A DNA stretch of 64,000 bases from Lepidurus packardi (Eukaryota > Arthropoda > Branchiopoda > Notostraca > Triopsidae), in contig JAKZAN010000002.1 of the NCBI GenBank assembly GCA_023053545.1, positions 7,188,790-7,252,789 of the forward strand, read 5' to 3'. This document shows positions 1-11,500 of this stretch, in pieces. The position numbers and the translations under genes were made by a program. The notes under the pieces were generated by a model. That model ran no database searches, was not told the origin of the DNA, and worked only from the letters and a program-made list of their open reading frames with translations. Within the stretch, counting starts at the first letter, position 1. The number at the start of each line of letters is the position of its first letter.

Positions 1-21
1 CTTTTGTTTTCTCTTTTTTAG

Positions 22-1081
22 AAATTAGCTTATCACTCTGGACTGGATTATGCTATTTTAACGGGAGGTGATGTATCCCCAATGGGCCGAGAAGGTGTTA
101 CAGCCATGCACAAAGTCTTTGATTGGGCTAGCTCGTCCAGAAGAGGCTTACTCCTGTTTGTAGACGAAGCTGACGCGTTCTTGAGGAAACGCTCCTCGGA
201 GAAAATCAGCGAAGATTTGCGCGCTACTCTGAACGCCTTTTTGTATCGCACTGGTGACCAATCAAACAAGTTAGTTCATTTTTTTTTACATTTTTTAAAT
301 TCATAATTTATGCTTTCTTTTTAGGTTTATGCTCGTTTTGGCCTCGAATACTCCAGAGCAGTTTGATTGGGCGGTGAATGACCGTTTGGATGAAATGGTC
401 GAATTTAACTTACCCGGTTTAGACGAGCGAGAGCGCTTAGTAAGGCTCTACTTTGACAAATTCATCCTCCAGCCAGCTGCAGAAGGCAAACGGTATTGAA
501 ACTATTTCGTATTTTGAACATTTGTTTTTTTTTTACGAAGGAGATTGGGTTTGTTTAGAGCTAATATTATGTTTGTGCTATGTTTTCTAATTTAGGCGTT
601 TGAAAGTGGCCCAGTTTGATTACAGCTCATTATGTTCTCGCATTGCGCTTGAAACCCAAGGACTCTCTGGGCGTGAGATTGCGAAATTGGGAGTGGCTTG
701 GCAAGCAGCAGCGTATGCTTCAGATGATGGAGTTCTCAGAGAAGAGATGGTTATGGCCCGCGTGGAAGACACTATGAAACAACATCGCCAGAAGGTTCAG
801 TGGCAGAGCAAAGAAGAAAGGCGTGAGTCGAGGACCCTTTCACATGAAATGTCTCTCAAAGACCAAGCCGCCGTGTCCATTCCTGTCAAAAACGTCGCCT
901 CTAACGATGAAAACTTCCGCCGTAAGTATTGAAAGCTGAAATTTTGTCTTTTTTAACAAAAGTTCGATGCAATCATATATGTATATATTGCGAATTAGGT
1001 GCCACTGAAGCTGGGCCATTAAATGGCACTAACTCACACGCTCATCCAGTAACTCAAGCCGGGGAAACGGACAAGAATTAG
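22..1081 (+). CDS. ATAD3: ATAD3 mitochondrial AAA+ ATPase, C-terminal exons (partial)
   Basis: Four exons (22-269, 325-492, 596-921, 999-1081) join in phase to 274 codons and a TAG stop. The N-terminus and Walker A lie left of the window. Visible are the Walker B segment [11 protein letters not shown], the sensor-1 stretch VLASN, the Arg-rich NDRLDEM region and the small AAA lid with [12 protein letters not shown]3 proteins sit in the mitochondrial inner membrane and help organise nucleoids, cholesterol trafficking and cristae. The match to animal ATAD3 is nearly continuous up to the variable tail. Introns are 55-103 bp with GT-AG ends. The acceptor at 20-21 sets the first visible exon. Confidence 0.95.
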
Positions 1082-1369
1082 ATAGGAACGGACTATTGTT
1101 TTTTGAAAAAGAATTTAGTCGATTTTGTTGTGGTAAACAGAAAAAAAAGAAAGACAGTAAACAAGCGAAATTTCCTGGGATTTTGAATTTTGACGCCGAA
1201 TTTGTTGTGGCGATCTGTCTAGTCCTGGGAATTAAGGGAAGTGAATTGAAGGCTCGTTTTTACTTGCCAATTGTGCCCAATCCTTCCTGAATTCCATAAG
1301 TTAAGGTAGAATGGGAGCTGTGTATTGTTCCAAAAATGTTTAGAAAGCCATACAAGCAATTAAATTTTG

Positions 1370-2365
1370 TTAGCCTTCGTAGAAACGGGGTAGTTCATTG
1401 CCCAATATCACACGTCGTTCAATTCCAGATTCAGTAATAATCCCTAGACGAATTACTCCACCACTGGATCCGTCGCGACTCATTGCCAAGGCCAAAGCTA
1501 AAGAAATTAAAGTTTTATTTTAAAATTTGTAAAAGGAAACTAATTAGAGTGTTCACGAAGGACAGTTAGGGGAGGAAGGATGCTTACTGTTTGCTACAAA
1601 TTTAGCGCATTCTTCTTTGGTCATTCCATTCTTGTAATGGGAGTCTACATAGCCGTAGACGTACGTACTGCCTGATCCACCAATGGCAAACGGCAATCGG
1701 ACAGACATGCCACCTAAAGGAATGGTGTAGACTTGTCCACCGTGCTTTTTGTCCCAGCCAGCGACGATTATGCCAGCCATTAGTTGCTCTCTGTAATTGT
1801 AGCACATGTCTTTGAAGACACTGGCAGCAGTTTTGACTGAAGGCTCTTCGCCCAGTTCAATGCTAAAGCGATGACCGTGTAAGAGAAACTGTTAGTTCAT
1901 AGGGAATTTGTCAGGTAGGAAAGTTGGATTTACCTATGAAACCCCATTTTGTATGTAACGATGTCGGCAATAGCTTGGGTGTCAGCTGCTGAACCCGAGC
2001 GACAGCAATAAATCTTGTCTGTTACACGCGTAAGCTTGTCTGTCACACGATTGGCAATGTAGGCTCTACGAAATTTGTATACATTGAGATGAAAACGTAA
2101 ATAAAAGAGATTTTACCCAGTTGTAGTCCGTGAATCGGCTCCAATTACAACACCTCCATCAAATTCCACAGCCATAATGGATGTCTGAATAAAGGTTGTT
2201 CTATATAGATTAAATTATACTTGTTACGGTTTTGGAAATTACCCCTGTGCTGTGTTCGGCTCGGAGAAAATCCGGAATCAAAGCATCGCCATAAATATCT
2301 CGAGAAACACTGGGTTCTTCTTGAAAAGGCATATTCATTTGCTTCATAAAAGTTGCTGAGCTCAT
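1370..2365 (-). CDS. PSMB6: 20S proteasome subunit beta type-6 (beta-1, caspase-like)
   Basis: Five exons on the minus strand (2243-2365, 2117-2184, 1934-2065, 1588-1862, 1370-1497) give 241 residues, the usual length. After a propeptide of about 41 residues comes the maturation site STG|TS, leaving Thr as the catalytic N-terminal nucleophile. The family blocks [29 protein letters not shown] and [14 protein letters not shown] are all present. This is the beta-1 subunit, which cleaves after acidic residues in the proteasome core. The start at 2365 gives a propeptide of normal size. It is divergent from the selenoprotein gene, with 198 bp between the two start codons. Confidence 0.96.
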
Positions 2366-2563
2366 TTTCCTAGAGCTTTATTTACGCTTTGTATTGGTAC
2401 AACGGAACAGACTAATTCCCGAACCTTAAATTGCGTAAATCATGAAACGCGAACTGAAATTTTCAGACGATTTGACCATCCTTGTGGTTTACATAACATA
2501 ACACTCGATTGACTCGATACGATAGAGCAACACTTTTGAACCTTGTTATAAATTCAACTAATT
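2366..2563. promoter_or_regulatory. Shared upstream region of PSMB6 and the SelU gene
   Basis: These 198 bp separate two divergent start codons, so the segment must hold both 5' UTRs and probably both promoters. I see no convincing TATA box or named factor site. The bidirectional promoter role is inferred from geometry alone. Confidence 0.5.
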
Positions 2564-5500
2564 ATGGAAACGAGTAAAATAGCAAACAACTTAATTAAAA
2601 CTGTCTCAACTGGCCAGGTAATTTGTAGCTAGTTCATTAAGTACAATTATCATGCAGTTGTATTTTTTGTAGAGTGTTGCAGTGGGCTCATTATGGTCAG
2701 ACCGTCCTTGCGTTTTGTTTTTTATGCGAAGATTCGGCTGAGTGTTTTGTCGGTTGGCTTCACAAGAGCTGAGTAGTATTGCTCCTCAGCTTAGTGCAGC
2801 CAACATCCGTTTGGCTGGGATTGGTTTAGAACAAACGGGAGTCCAGGAGTTTGTCCAGGGGGAATTCTTCAAAGGCGGTAAAATTCCTTCTTAAATGTTA
2901 GTATACCTCTATAAAACGTTATGACCTTGTTGCGACCCAAGTAGAGCCTCTACCCGAGTTCGAACTCGGGTAACCCAAGTTCGAACTCGGGTAGCAATAT
3001 TTGACAGTAAAGTTCTCCACACCTACACAGTTTTTGCAAGTGAAATTAACAATACAGTTTATTGGTTTAGTTATCTTTAATTTGGCATTATTACCTTGGC
3101 AGTAATTTCACAACTTATTTAAATATTTATCTTCGAAGTTTACATGACAAGTTTTGTTTACAGTGGAGTGTAGACTACTTTACTTGGAGGCGTTGCATGT
3201 AGAAGGGGCTACTTAGAATTGCAGTTTACGCCACTTGTGTCGACTTTCATCACTAAAGAGTAGAGTTGTGCTTGTCACTCCTCAATTTATATGTATCATT
3301 ATTTTTATTATTGTTTTTGGGGTACAGTACTTGAAAAGTTTGTTGGTAACTAATGTTCACTCATATAATAACAGTAGCTCAAACGTATAGCATGCAGAAG
3401 TTGGATATCCAGGTATGGTTATTATAATAATAATATTGAATTACAAGTTGGAATTTATAATTCACTATATATACCCTACTTATTTATCATCAACATCAAG
3501 TAAGGTTTGCCAGAGACGAAGTAGTTCAATTTGTTTTCTTGTCAGCCATCTAAGCCTCAAAAACATATAGATGATGGCAGGGAGGGCAAATACTGTGGCG
3601 GCAGTAATCACAACAGCCCAACAGTATAGTAAAAATTGGGTCAAGAAGCTTTGGGTCAGACAGACATACGAAATTTCGTCACTCAGATTATTAAAAATAG
3701 GTTTTGAATCTTGAACTGCTTTTTCGAACAACTTGTATCTGATTTCCCAATTTGGGTCTAATGTACTTTTTTCTGTAGGTCTTCCAAAATGTCTTTGGTA
3801 ATTTGCGTTAATCCTTGATGATTTGGTTTTGGGAGTTGCACAACAGGATATGGTAAGTTAAAATCTAAATCGGAAAAGATATTTTTTACGTCTATAGTGC
3901 TGGTGTGGATTGTATAATTATTAAGTTTTTCCAAGTTTGCCGGAAAGGTCCACCACCCGGAGTGAGCTGAGCAGCCATCCGGTAGTTCTAAGATGCCCAC
4001 ATCATTTAGCTGGACACTGGAACTCTTGCTGTAGGCTTCTGGACGTCGTTCTTCTGGGCAAGATATTGTAAGTTGCATTGGTTGAGGTATTGAATAGATC
4101 CATTTGTTTTTCCCAAGGTAATGACACCATGGCCTGCCGTCTATTCGGACTGTCTTTTTGCACAATTCCGCAATCAAGACAGTATCATTAAAGAACGCAG
4201 CATACAAGCAAGAGCGCCCATGGATGCCACGCGTGAGGGCTTTACTGGTGGAGCAAATCTTCGCTGATCCTGTTGTACAAGTTTCTGCCAATTCTGAGGA
4301 AGTAAATTCAACATACGACTGTCTGTCGCTTGTTAAGCCGAGATAATCGTATTGTGTCACCTGAGAAATTCCCTCCAGGTAAAAAAGTCGGTAGAGCTAT
4401 TAGTTGATATAGATCAAGTGTAGTACTTAAATCTTGTAGTGGTATGTCCACGAAGATTTTCAGTGTGCCTTGGAGTGTTGCTGCTGAACGCACCCGGAAT
4501 TCCTGATAATGGGTCCACATGTTCCCTGGTTCTGCCGCCTTTGTTACGACCCAGTTGCGGGATAGGTAGCGGCTTACTTCTTGAAGAATTTGCCATAGCT
4601 CTGTTGGAGGAATTATGTTTGGTGAAAGTCGTCCTGACGCTATTGTTGACAAGCCCGTGTTCATGTTATTAACGTTTTGGTGTAACCAAAGTATAATGGT
4701 ACCAAGGGTATGATAAGCGTTGTCCAATTTTCGAGCAAAATTCCACGTAAACGCATAAAAATCTCCAAATTCTGAAATCACAGCTTCGAGGTCTTCAACA
4801 CTACTGGCAAGGCTACTCACTGCTTTCGTAATTTTTGAAATAGCGTCCACATTTTTCCGGACCTGCAGGTACGTGCCGTTTAGTAATGTAGCCTGTTGTT
4901 CTTCTAAATGATACAGCATTCTATTGTCCTTTGTTATCCTGCTGAATTTTCGGTTAATGTCTTCTAGATCTTTGCTGCTAAGGGTGCCAAAAAGCCAGCG
5001 CAAGACTTCACCTCCACCGTTAAGGATTCCCCGTTTTTTCCTCGGAATTAAGTTGGGGGTTGAATCTTCGTATGAAATGGCCTTCATTAGTGTCTCTTAG
5101 GTATCTCAATGTTAGGTGTCTCAAGGTACTGTTAATGGCGTCCAGTTCAATTTTGATTTGTCTATTTTCGTCGTTTCGTTTTGTTTGCATTTCTTTGATG
5201 AATTTTAGCATTGCGGTGTCGAGTTTCTCTATGCTACGTTGGCGACTGTCTGTGAAGGTCAGATGTTTGATTTGCGTTCTGTTGTTTTGCGCAGAGAAAG
5301 GGCTTTTTCTACACAATACCGAACTTAGGTTCCCCAAGTTCGAACTCGGGTAACCCGAGTTCGAACTCGGGGAGCCCAAGTTCAAGAATTCCCCATAAGC
5401 GTCATGTTTTGAGAGAGTTTTTATAAGATTTAATAGCACACTTTAACCTGTTGATGTAATAAATTAAGTGGTTTATCTTTGTGCTGTGAACATGCTATGA

Positions 5501-8500
5501 GAAGGGGCTTTTTCTACACAATACCGAACTCGGGTTCCCAAAAGTTAGAACTCTATCGGTAATAGCCCTATATTGTTCAAGAATTGAGACAATATTGTAA
5601 AATTTGATTGAATAAAAATCTTGCTTATGATTTTAAAAAGTTTGAGAGACCTTTCGTAAAATTGTATAAAATAATAAGCTTATTGATGTAATAAATTAAG
5701 TGGTTTATCTTTTTGTCGTGAACTAGCTGTGAATAGTCCTTTCTCTACGCAATACTGAACTTGGGCTCCCCAAGTTCGAACTCGGGTAACCCGAGTTCGA
5801 ACTCGGGGAGCCCAAGTTCAAGAAATCCCCATAAGCGTCCTATTTTGAGAGAGTTTTTATAAGATTTAATAGCACACTTAACCTGTTGATGTAATAAACT
5901 AAGTGGTTTATCTTTTTGTCGTGAACTAGCTGTGAATAGTCCTTTCTCTACGCAAAACTGAACTTGGGCTCCCCAAGTTCGAACTCGGGTAACCCGAGTT
6001 CAAACTCGGGGAGCCCAAGTTCAAGAAATCCCCATAAGCGTCCTATTTTGAGAGAGTTTTTGTAAGATTTAATAGCACACTTAACCTGTTGATGTAATAA
6101 ATTAAGTGGTTTATCTTTGTGCTGTGAACATGCTATGAGAAAGGGCTTTTTCTACACAATACCGAACTCAGGTTCCCAACTTTGAACTCTATCGGTTGCC
6201 CTATGTTCAAGAATTGCCTGCAAATGTCTTTTTTTAATATAATGGTGCAATATATACCAAATGTGTGTATATTTTCAAAAGTTTGGTTCACTCGGGTATG
6301 TTCACTAAATGGAATGCCTATATTTATTAAAATTTCATTTGAACTTATGTAGCAGACAAAGCAAATAAATGCTTAGCATCGAAATTGAAAATATAATATT
6401 CGTATATGTGATGTAAAGGGAAGGGAAGTTAAGGGGATTCGTAAATGTGAAGAGTGCGCAGTGCATTTAAGGACAAGGATTTCCCCTATTGGTCGGAATA
6501 TAACAATATAAGTACAGTCTATATATTCAATATAAGTACTTGGGATGACCGTATTCCACTTCTCATTTTACTGTGGTCTTACTAAGAGCGCGAAGCTTGT
6601 TTACCATGGAAGGTATATCCTCCCATCTCCTGTGAAGGCGTTTGCTACCAATTTCGTTTTTTCTTTTCTTACAGGAAAATGCAATTTAATTGATAATTGT
6701 GAAGAGTGTCTTGGTGATGGCGACTGTGCCTTCATGGTTGGACCCAACGACGGGGACATCGTCTGTTTCAACGAAGATACGGGGCACCCGCTGGCACCCT
6801 ACTATGCTCGTATTGAGCATTGCGGTAGTAATACATTTTCTTTTAATAGAATATGCTAAATTCGATTCTTTAGATGAAAGTACCTACATTCGAGTGGCTA
6901 CAAGCCTCGTCGTTCTTGCAGTTTGTGTAATTTGCGTACTTGGAGTTATGGTTTACTGGTACGCTCTGAAATGCTTTAATTACAAAACTTTATCCTAATG
7001 ATTTGTCGTTATAGTAAACGACGGCGTAATCGACGGAATGAAATAGTATATGAAAATTACTCATGCTTTTGATCCTCTTCATGCTTTTGTGTTTCCGGTT
7101 TTTGTAATCCAGTTTACGATTTGTAGTTTAATCGGACATTGTATGCTTTTGATTTTTTCAATGGTTTTTATTGTGCTTTTATCATATTTTGTGATTTTTC
7201 TCAATTTTTATGTCTAAAAACTTTGAATACATAAGTTAACCTTGTTTTTATCTATCTTGTCTGTTCGGTGAAATGTTTTAACAATTTACGCAGCTCCTTT
7301 TCCGAAATAAATTTTCCGTTTATTTACTCTTTTCGTTACCTCCTGACAACACAAATTTTACACGTTTTCCGAAGGTTTTGCCTTCGAAAGGCTTGGAAAG
7401 ATACGGTCCGAAAGGGTTGGAAAGCAATGCTATATCGGTTCTTCCGTCCCCCAGCAACCATCGTTGCATCCCAGCACTCAACCATCGTCGTTCTGATTTG
7501 AGGTCACACAGTGCAAACATTGTCGGCTTTTCAAAATTTAGCTTTCGTCGCTGTTTCCACAAGTTCTTTTAAAATTGCGAGCGAAGAGCGATTTCGCTCG
7601 CCAATTTTGAAGACCGATTTTTAGCTCTGGGCGCAAGTACAGCTCGTCTGACCTGCTGCATGTGTGCTTCGGTTGTGTTGTGTTGAGTGTTGCTCTTGCC
7701 TCTATATTAATGTGATAGTGAGATTAAACTTGTCTTTAAGTTGTTGTCCTTTCTTTTTTAGTTATCATGTTGCTTGCAGTTTGCTAATTCTGCTCCTTAC
7801 ATTAAGTTTAAAATGCAGGGTCTTGGTCCTGTGGATCGCGAGAAATTTGATTTAGTGGTACGACAAAAAGCCAGAGTTCGCAACTCGGTGATTATCACCA
7901 ATGAGAAATATCAGAAGATTCTTGCCGAATTGCATAAACAAAAAGAAGGGGCGACGTTAAGTAATGAAATAAGTAGAAAATTTATTTTGCAAACTGACGA
8001 AAGCGGTGAGGAATACGTTGCGTGCTTTACTGAGCCGTCCCAAAGTATGGCAAAAGGGTACGCGCGTCAACCTTTCAAGCGCGTCGTCCGGGCTGAAGAA
8101 ATGTACGATTACATCAAGAAGGTGCACGAAAATGACACGAATCATACGTCACCTAGGGCGGCGTTTCATTATGTAAGTTAATTAAGCAATATATCAAGCT
8201 TACCATACTATAACATTGTTTTAGGTGCAAGCGTATTACTATGGAGTAACCCGTTTTTTAGTTGAAGAATATACCCAAATGTGCCCGTACTGTGCAACCA
8301 AAAAAGTCCAAACAAATGCAACTCCCATGAGGCACGTGGTTGCCAGTGATGTCATGTCACAAGGACAGGTAAGTGGTCCTGAGAAGATACGGGGAAAAGC
8401 TTACAGATTTTATTTTTCTTTGGTAGCTCGATCTGGTCCTTCTGCCGAAGAAGTCGGTTGTCGACGGGTATCGCTACATAGCCCAGTATGTAGACTTGGC

Positions 8501-11500
8501 GTCCCGTTTCCATATTCTATGGCCAATGCGCAAAAAAATGGGACGGAAATCTATGAAGGCTTACTGAGATACGTGTTCAGCGTGTTTGGACCCCCAAAAA
8601 GGCTCCAGACAGATAATGGAACTGAATTTCGGGATCAAGTAATACTGTTAACATGAACATGAACGGATACCAAAGGAAGATTAATATTATTTCACAGGCG
8701 TTGGCAGCGGGCTTAAGTAATTGGCCCATACAACATATCTTTGGAAGGGTACGACATCCCCAAAGCCAAGGAGTAGTTGAGCGGGCCAACGCTGAGCTGA
8801 AGAAATTGCTTCGTAACCGCACGCTGACCGACAAGCAACAAAGAACCTGGCTCTACTGGCTGCCAGTAGTTCAGTGTAATATTCTTTTGATTAAACAATG
8901 AGGGATTTGGGTTTGTAATGGAATAATGTTGTATTTTATTTTCAGATCAAATGAATACGAGAAGATCACAACCCATTGGCCAACTATCTTCATTCGCGGT
9001 CATGTTTGGGAAAGCTCCGGTACCTTATGGAAGACCGGAACTAAACCCAACACCAGCTGCTGATTATACCACTACGGAACTGCCATTGGGTCCTGATTCA
9101 GAAGATAGCGAGGAAGACGGATCAGAACCTCTTCCTACTCTGTCAGCGGACTTCATTTTTCTAGATACCCTTGATGCTGTAAGTTTCTTCCAATGATGAT
9201 GTTGTTCCTTCCAATGTTCCTGAGCTATCACTTGAAAAATTATCTGTTTCGACTCAGGAATTGGAACCTGAAGAGGACCCTTTTGCGCTAGCTTCCACGT
9301 CAACTGCCAATCCGGTCATCGAAGCCTACTGCGGTGGAGATGTGGTATGCCTGAAATCGCCGACTCAGGAGTTAATGGAACCTGAAGAGGACCCTTTTGC
9401 GCTAGCTTCCACGTCAACTGCCAATCCGGTCATCGAAGCCTACTGCGGTAGAAGTGGTGTGATCTGCACGGATGTTGAAGTCGCTGAAACGGACTCAGAG
9501 GTACTACCTGCGTGCACTTTTCCACCAAGAAAACAAAATTACTGCCATGGTTCATCATATTTAATTTTTTTATGTATTTTTATTTTAGCTTGACGGTGTT
9601 GCACCACTAAACGAGGATCGTCTGGCCATCTTCCGCTTTGTCCGCAGCCAAGCGGCAGCAGCATTATCCCATAGCCATGAAACTATGAATCAAAAGGCTG
9701 GGTTAAATCCGTGCAAACGCACAACCAAGCTAGAAGTAGGGAACCACGTTACCGTGTTAATTCCCACCAAAGACCGGACAAGCTTGGAGAGCAGCCGCCT
9801 TCCAGGTATAGTCATCAGAGTGAGCGGTGATACATACCGAACCTACACCGTCCAGTCGTTCCACGGGGTACTTCGGGAGTCATATACGGAAAATCAATTA
9901 GAACTTTATGAACAGAAATTTAAGCAACTCTACCATTGTAAAAGTTACGAAGTTATACCGCTAAGGACGGCGGTTCGACTTTTTTACGGCGGTAAAAGCA
10001 AAGTAGACATTTGCGAGTGTAAAAGTGCTTGTGAAACTAAGCGGTGCAGGTGTAACCGAACGTTAAAAAATTGCACATCGGCTTGTCATGGTGGAAGGTA
10101 CTGCCAAAACCAGGCGCTTTCTGAAACAAGTATGGCAGTTACACAATTATACTTTCAAGCTCTGAGGTTTAAAGTAAACGAAGTGATCGGCTCCGCATAT
10201 AACCTTGCTGGTAATTTCTTCACTTTGTTTTGGGGCGAAGTGGGTAAGGTTTTGTTTTTCTTTTAGGAGATGTGAACTCTGACGATTCGAACGACTATTG
10301 CAAACCTGAATATCACGAACCGTACAGATCCATTCCGGTAGATGAAATGCAGGTGTTGTCGGAGCAAGGACTACAATATCGTTTGAAAGTCTCTGAAGAC
10401 CATTTTTGGGATCAAGCTGGTAGGCACATAAATTATTTAAGAGAGATACAAGGCTTAAAGTCCCGACTTATTTATTTATGATCCAGATGCGACTTCTTGT
10501 ACCTGCCGTAAGATGTGTTTGAAAAAATTTTGCAAGTGCATGCAGGCCTCACGGAGATGTACCGAACTTTGCCATGGCGAACAAGCTTGCAACAATGCCG
10601 AAGCACGAGAATTAAGTGAGTTGCAAATGAATATAACAATGTCAAACTTATTCTGCGGTACAGAACATCAAGCAAAAAAATCTTCGAATGGGTGTGACTG
10701 CATTGAAGGCTGCGATGTGGCAGAAGATTGTTCCTGTCGAGCATTCTGTGATATGGAATGCACTTGCAGCAAGAACTGTTCAAAAAGTAAATCAATTTTG
10801 TGAATATATCATTTAATCCCGTTCCATACAACAATATATAATTACATGTAGGGAAAGGCCTCCCAACCCAGAATAACCGAATCATGTGTGACTGCACGGA
10901 GTCATGTATAAACAGTAAGGAATGTGAATGCAAGAAGGCTGACATTCCGTATTGGTCGGCTTTGTGCCATAACGGAAGGACTTGTGATCTTATCGATGAG
11001 AACATGGGTAAGTTTATTACCATACTGCTGCAAAGAAAAACGCGAAGATGACTACTCTAATTATTCAAAACAGAAACACAAGCGGGACCACGCGATGACC
11101 AGTCAGCGATTCAGTCCGCTGAACCACAATTCACTGATGCAGACATGGGTACGCATTTTGATTCTTCCTCCTAAATTGCTGATTGATTTTTACTTTTCAA
11201 TCATTTAAGCAGTCAACGAGGAGGCTATCCCTATGGAAGACGAAACACAGCCCTTAACTGAGGATGATTTATTTAAAAAATTCAACTGCCAATGCAAAGA
11301 TAATTATTGCGCACCAAAATTCTGTCCTTGTCGAACGACCGTTAATTTGCTGGATCCAACTGACCTCTCCCGTACAATAAAATCTCTTCGATGCAGCACG
11401 ACATGTCATAGAGGACGATTATGTTCAAACCAAGTTGTACGAAAAGGTAATTTTATTGAAGAATTCAAACTTACCCGATTAAGATTTAATTACTTTTTGC

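Larger units (their letters stand above)
5383..7566. repeat. Left arm of the long internal inverted repeat
   Basis: Mirrored by 12560-14946. For the inner part, position p pairs with 20126 minus p; the reading frames of the two arms translate identically over more than 900 bp. This arm is 2,184 bp, 203 bp shorter than its partner because it has one fewer copy of a 203-bp tandem unit. Confidence 0.92.

Noticed and set aside
2739..2741. TGA as a nonsense mutation making SelU a pseudogene
   Set aside because: It falls on the redox Cys position, exons on both sides are intact and in phase, and a SECIS-like hairpin is present.
2952..2992. tRNA genes suggested by the GTTCGAAC cores
   Set aside because: These are TTCGAA palindromes; no A box, acceptor stem or anticodon arm is nearby.
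10472..11023. 183-codon minus-strand reading frame
   Set aside because: Shadow of the cysteine-rich exons of the integrase; its codons cross confirmed introns and match no family.
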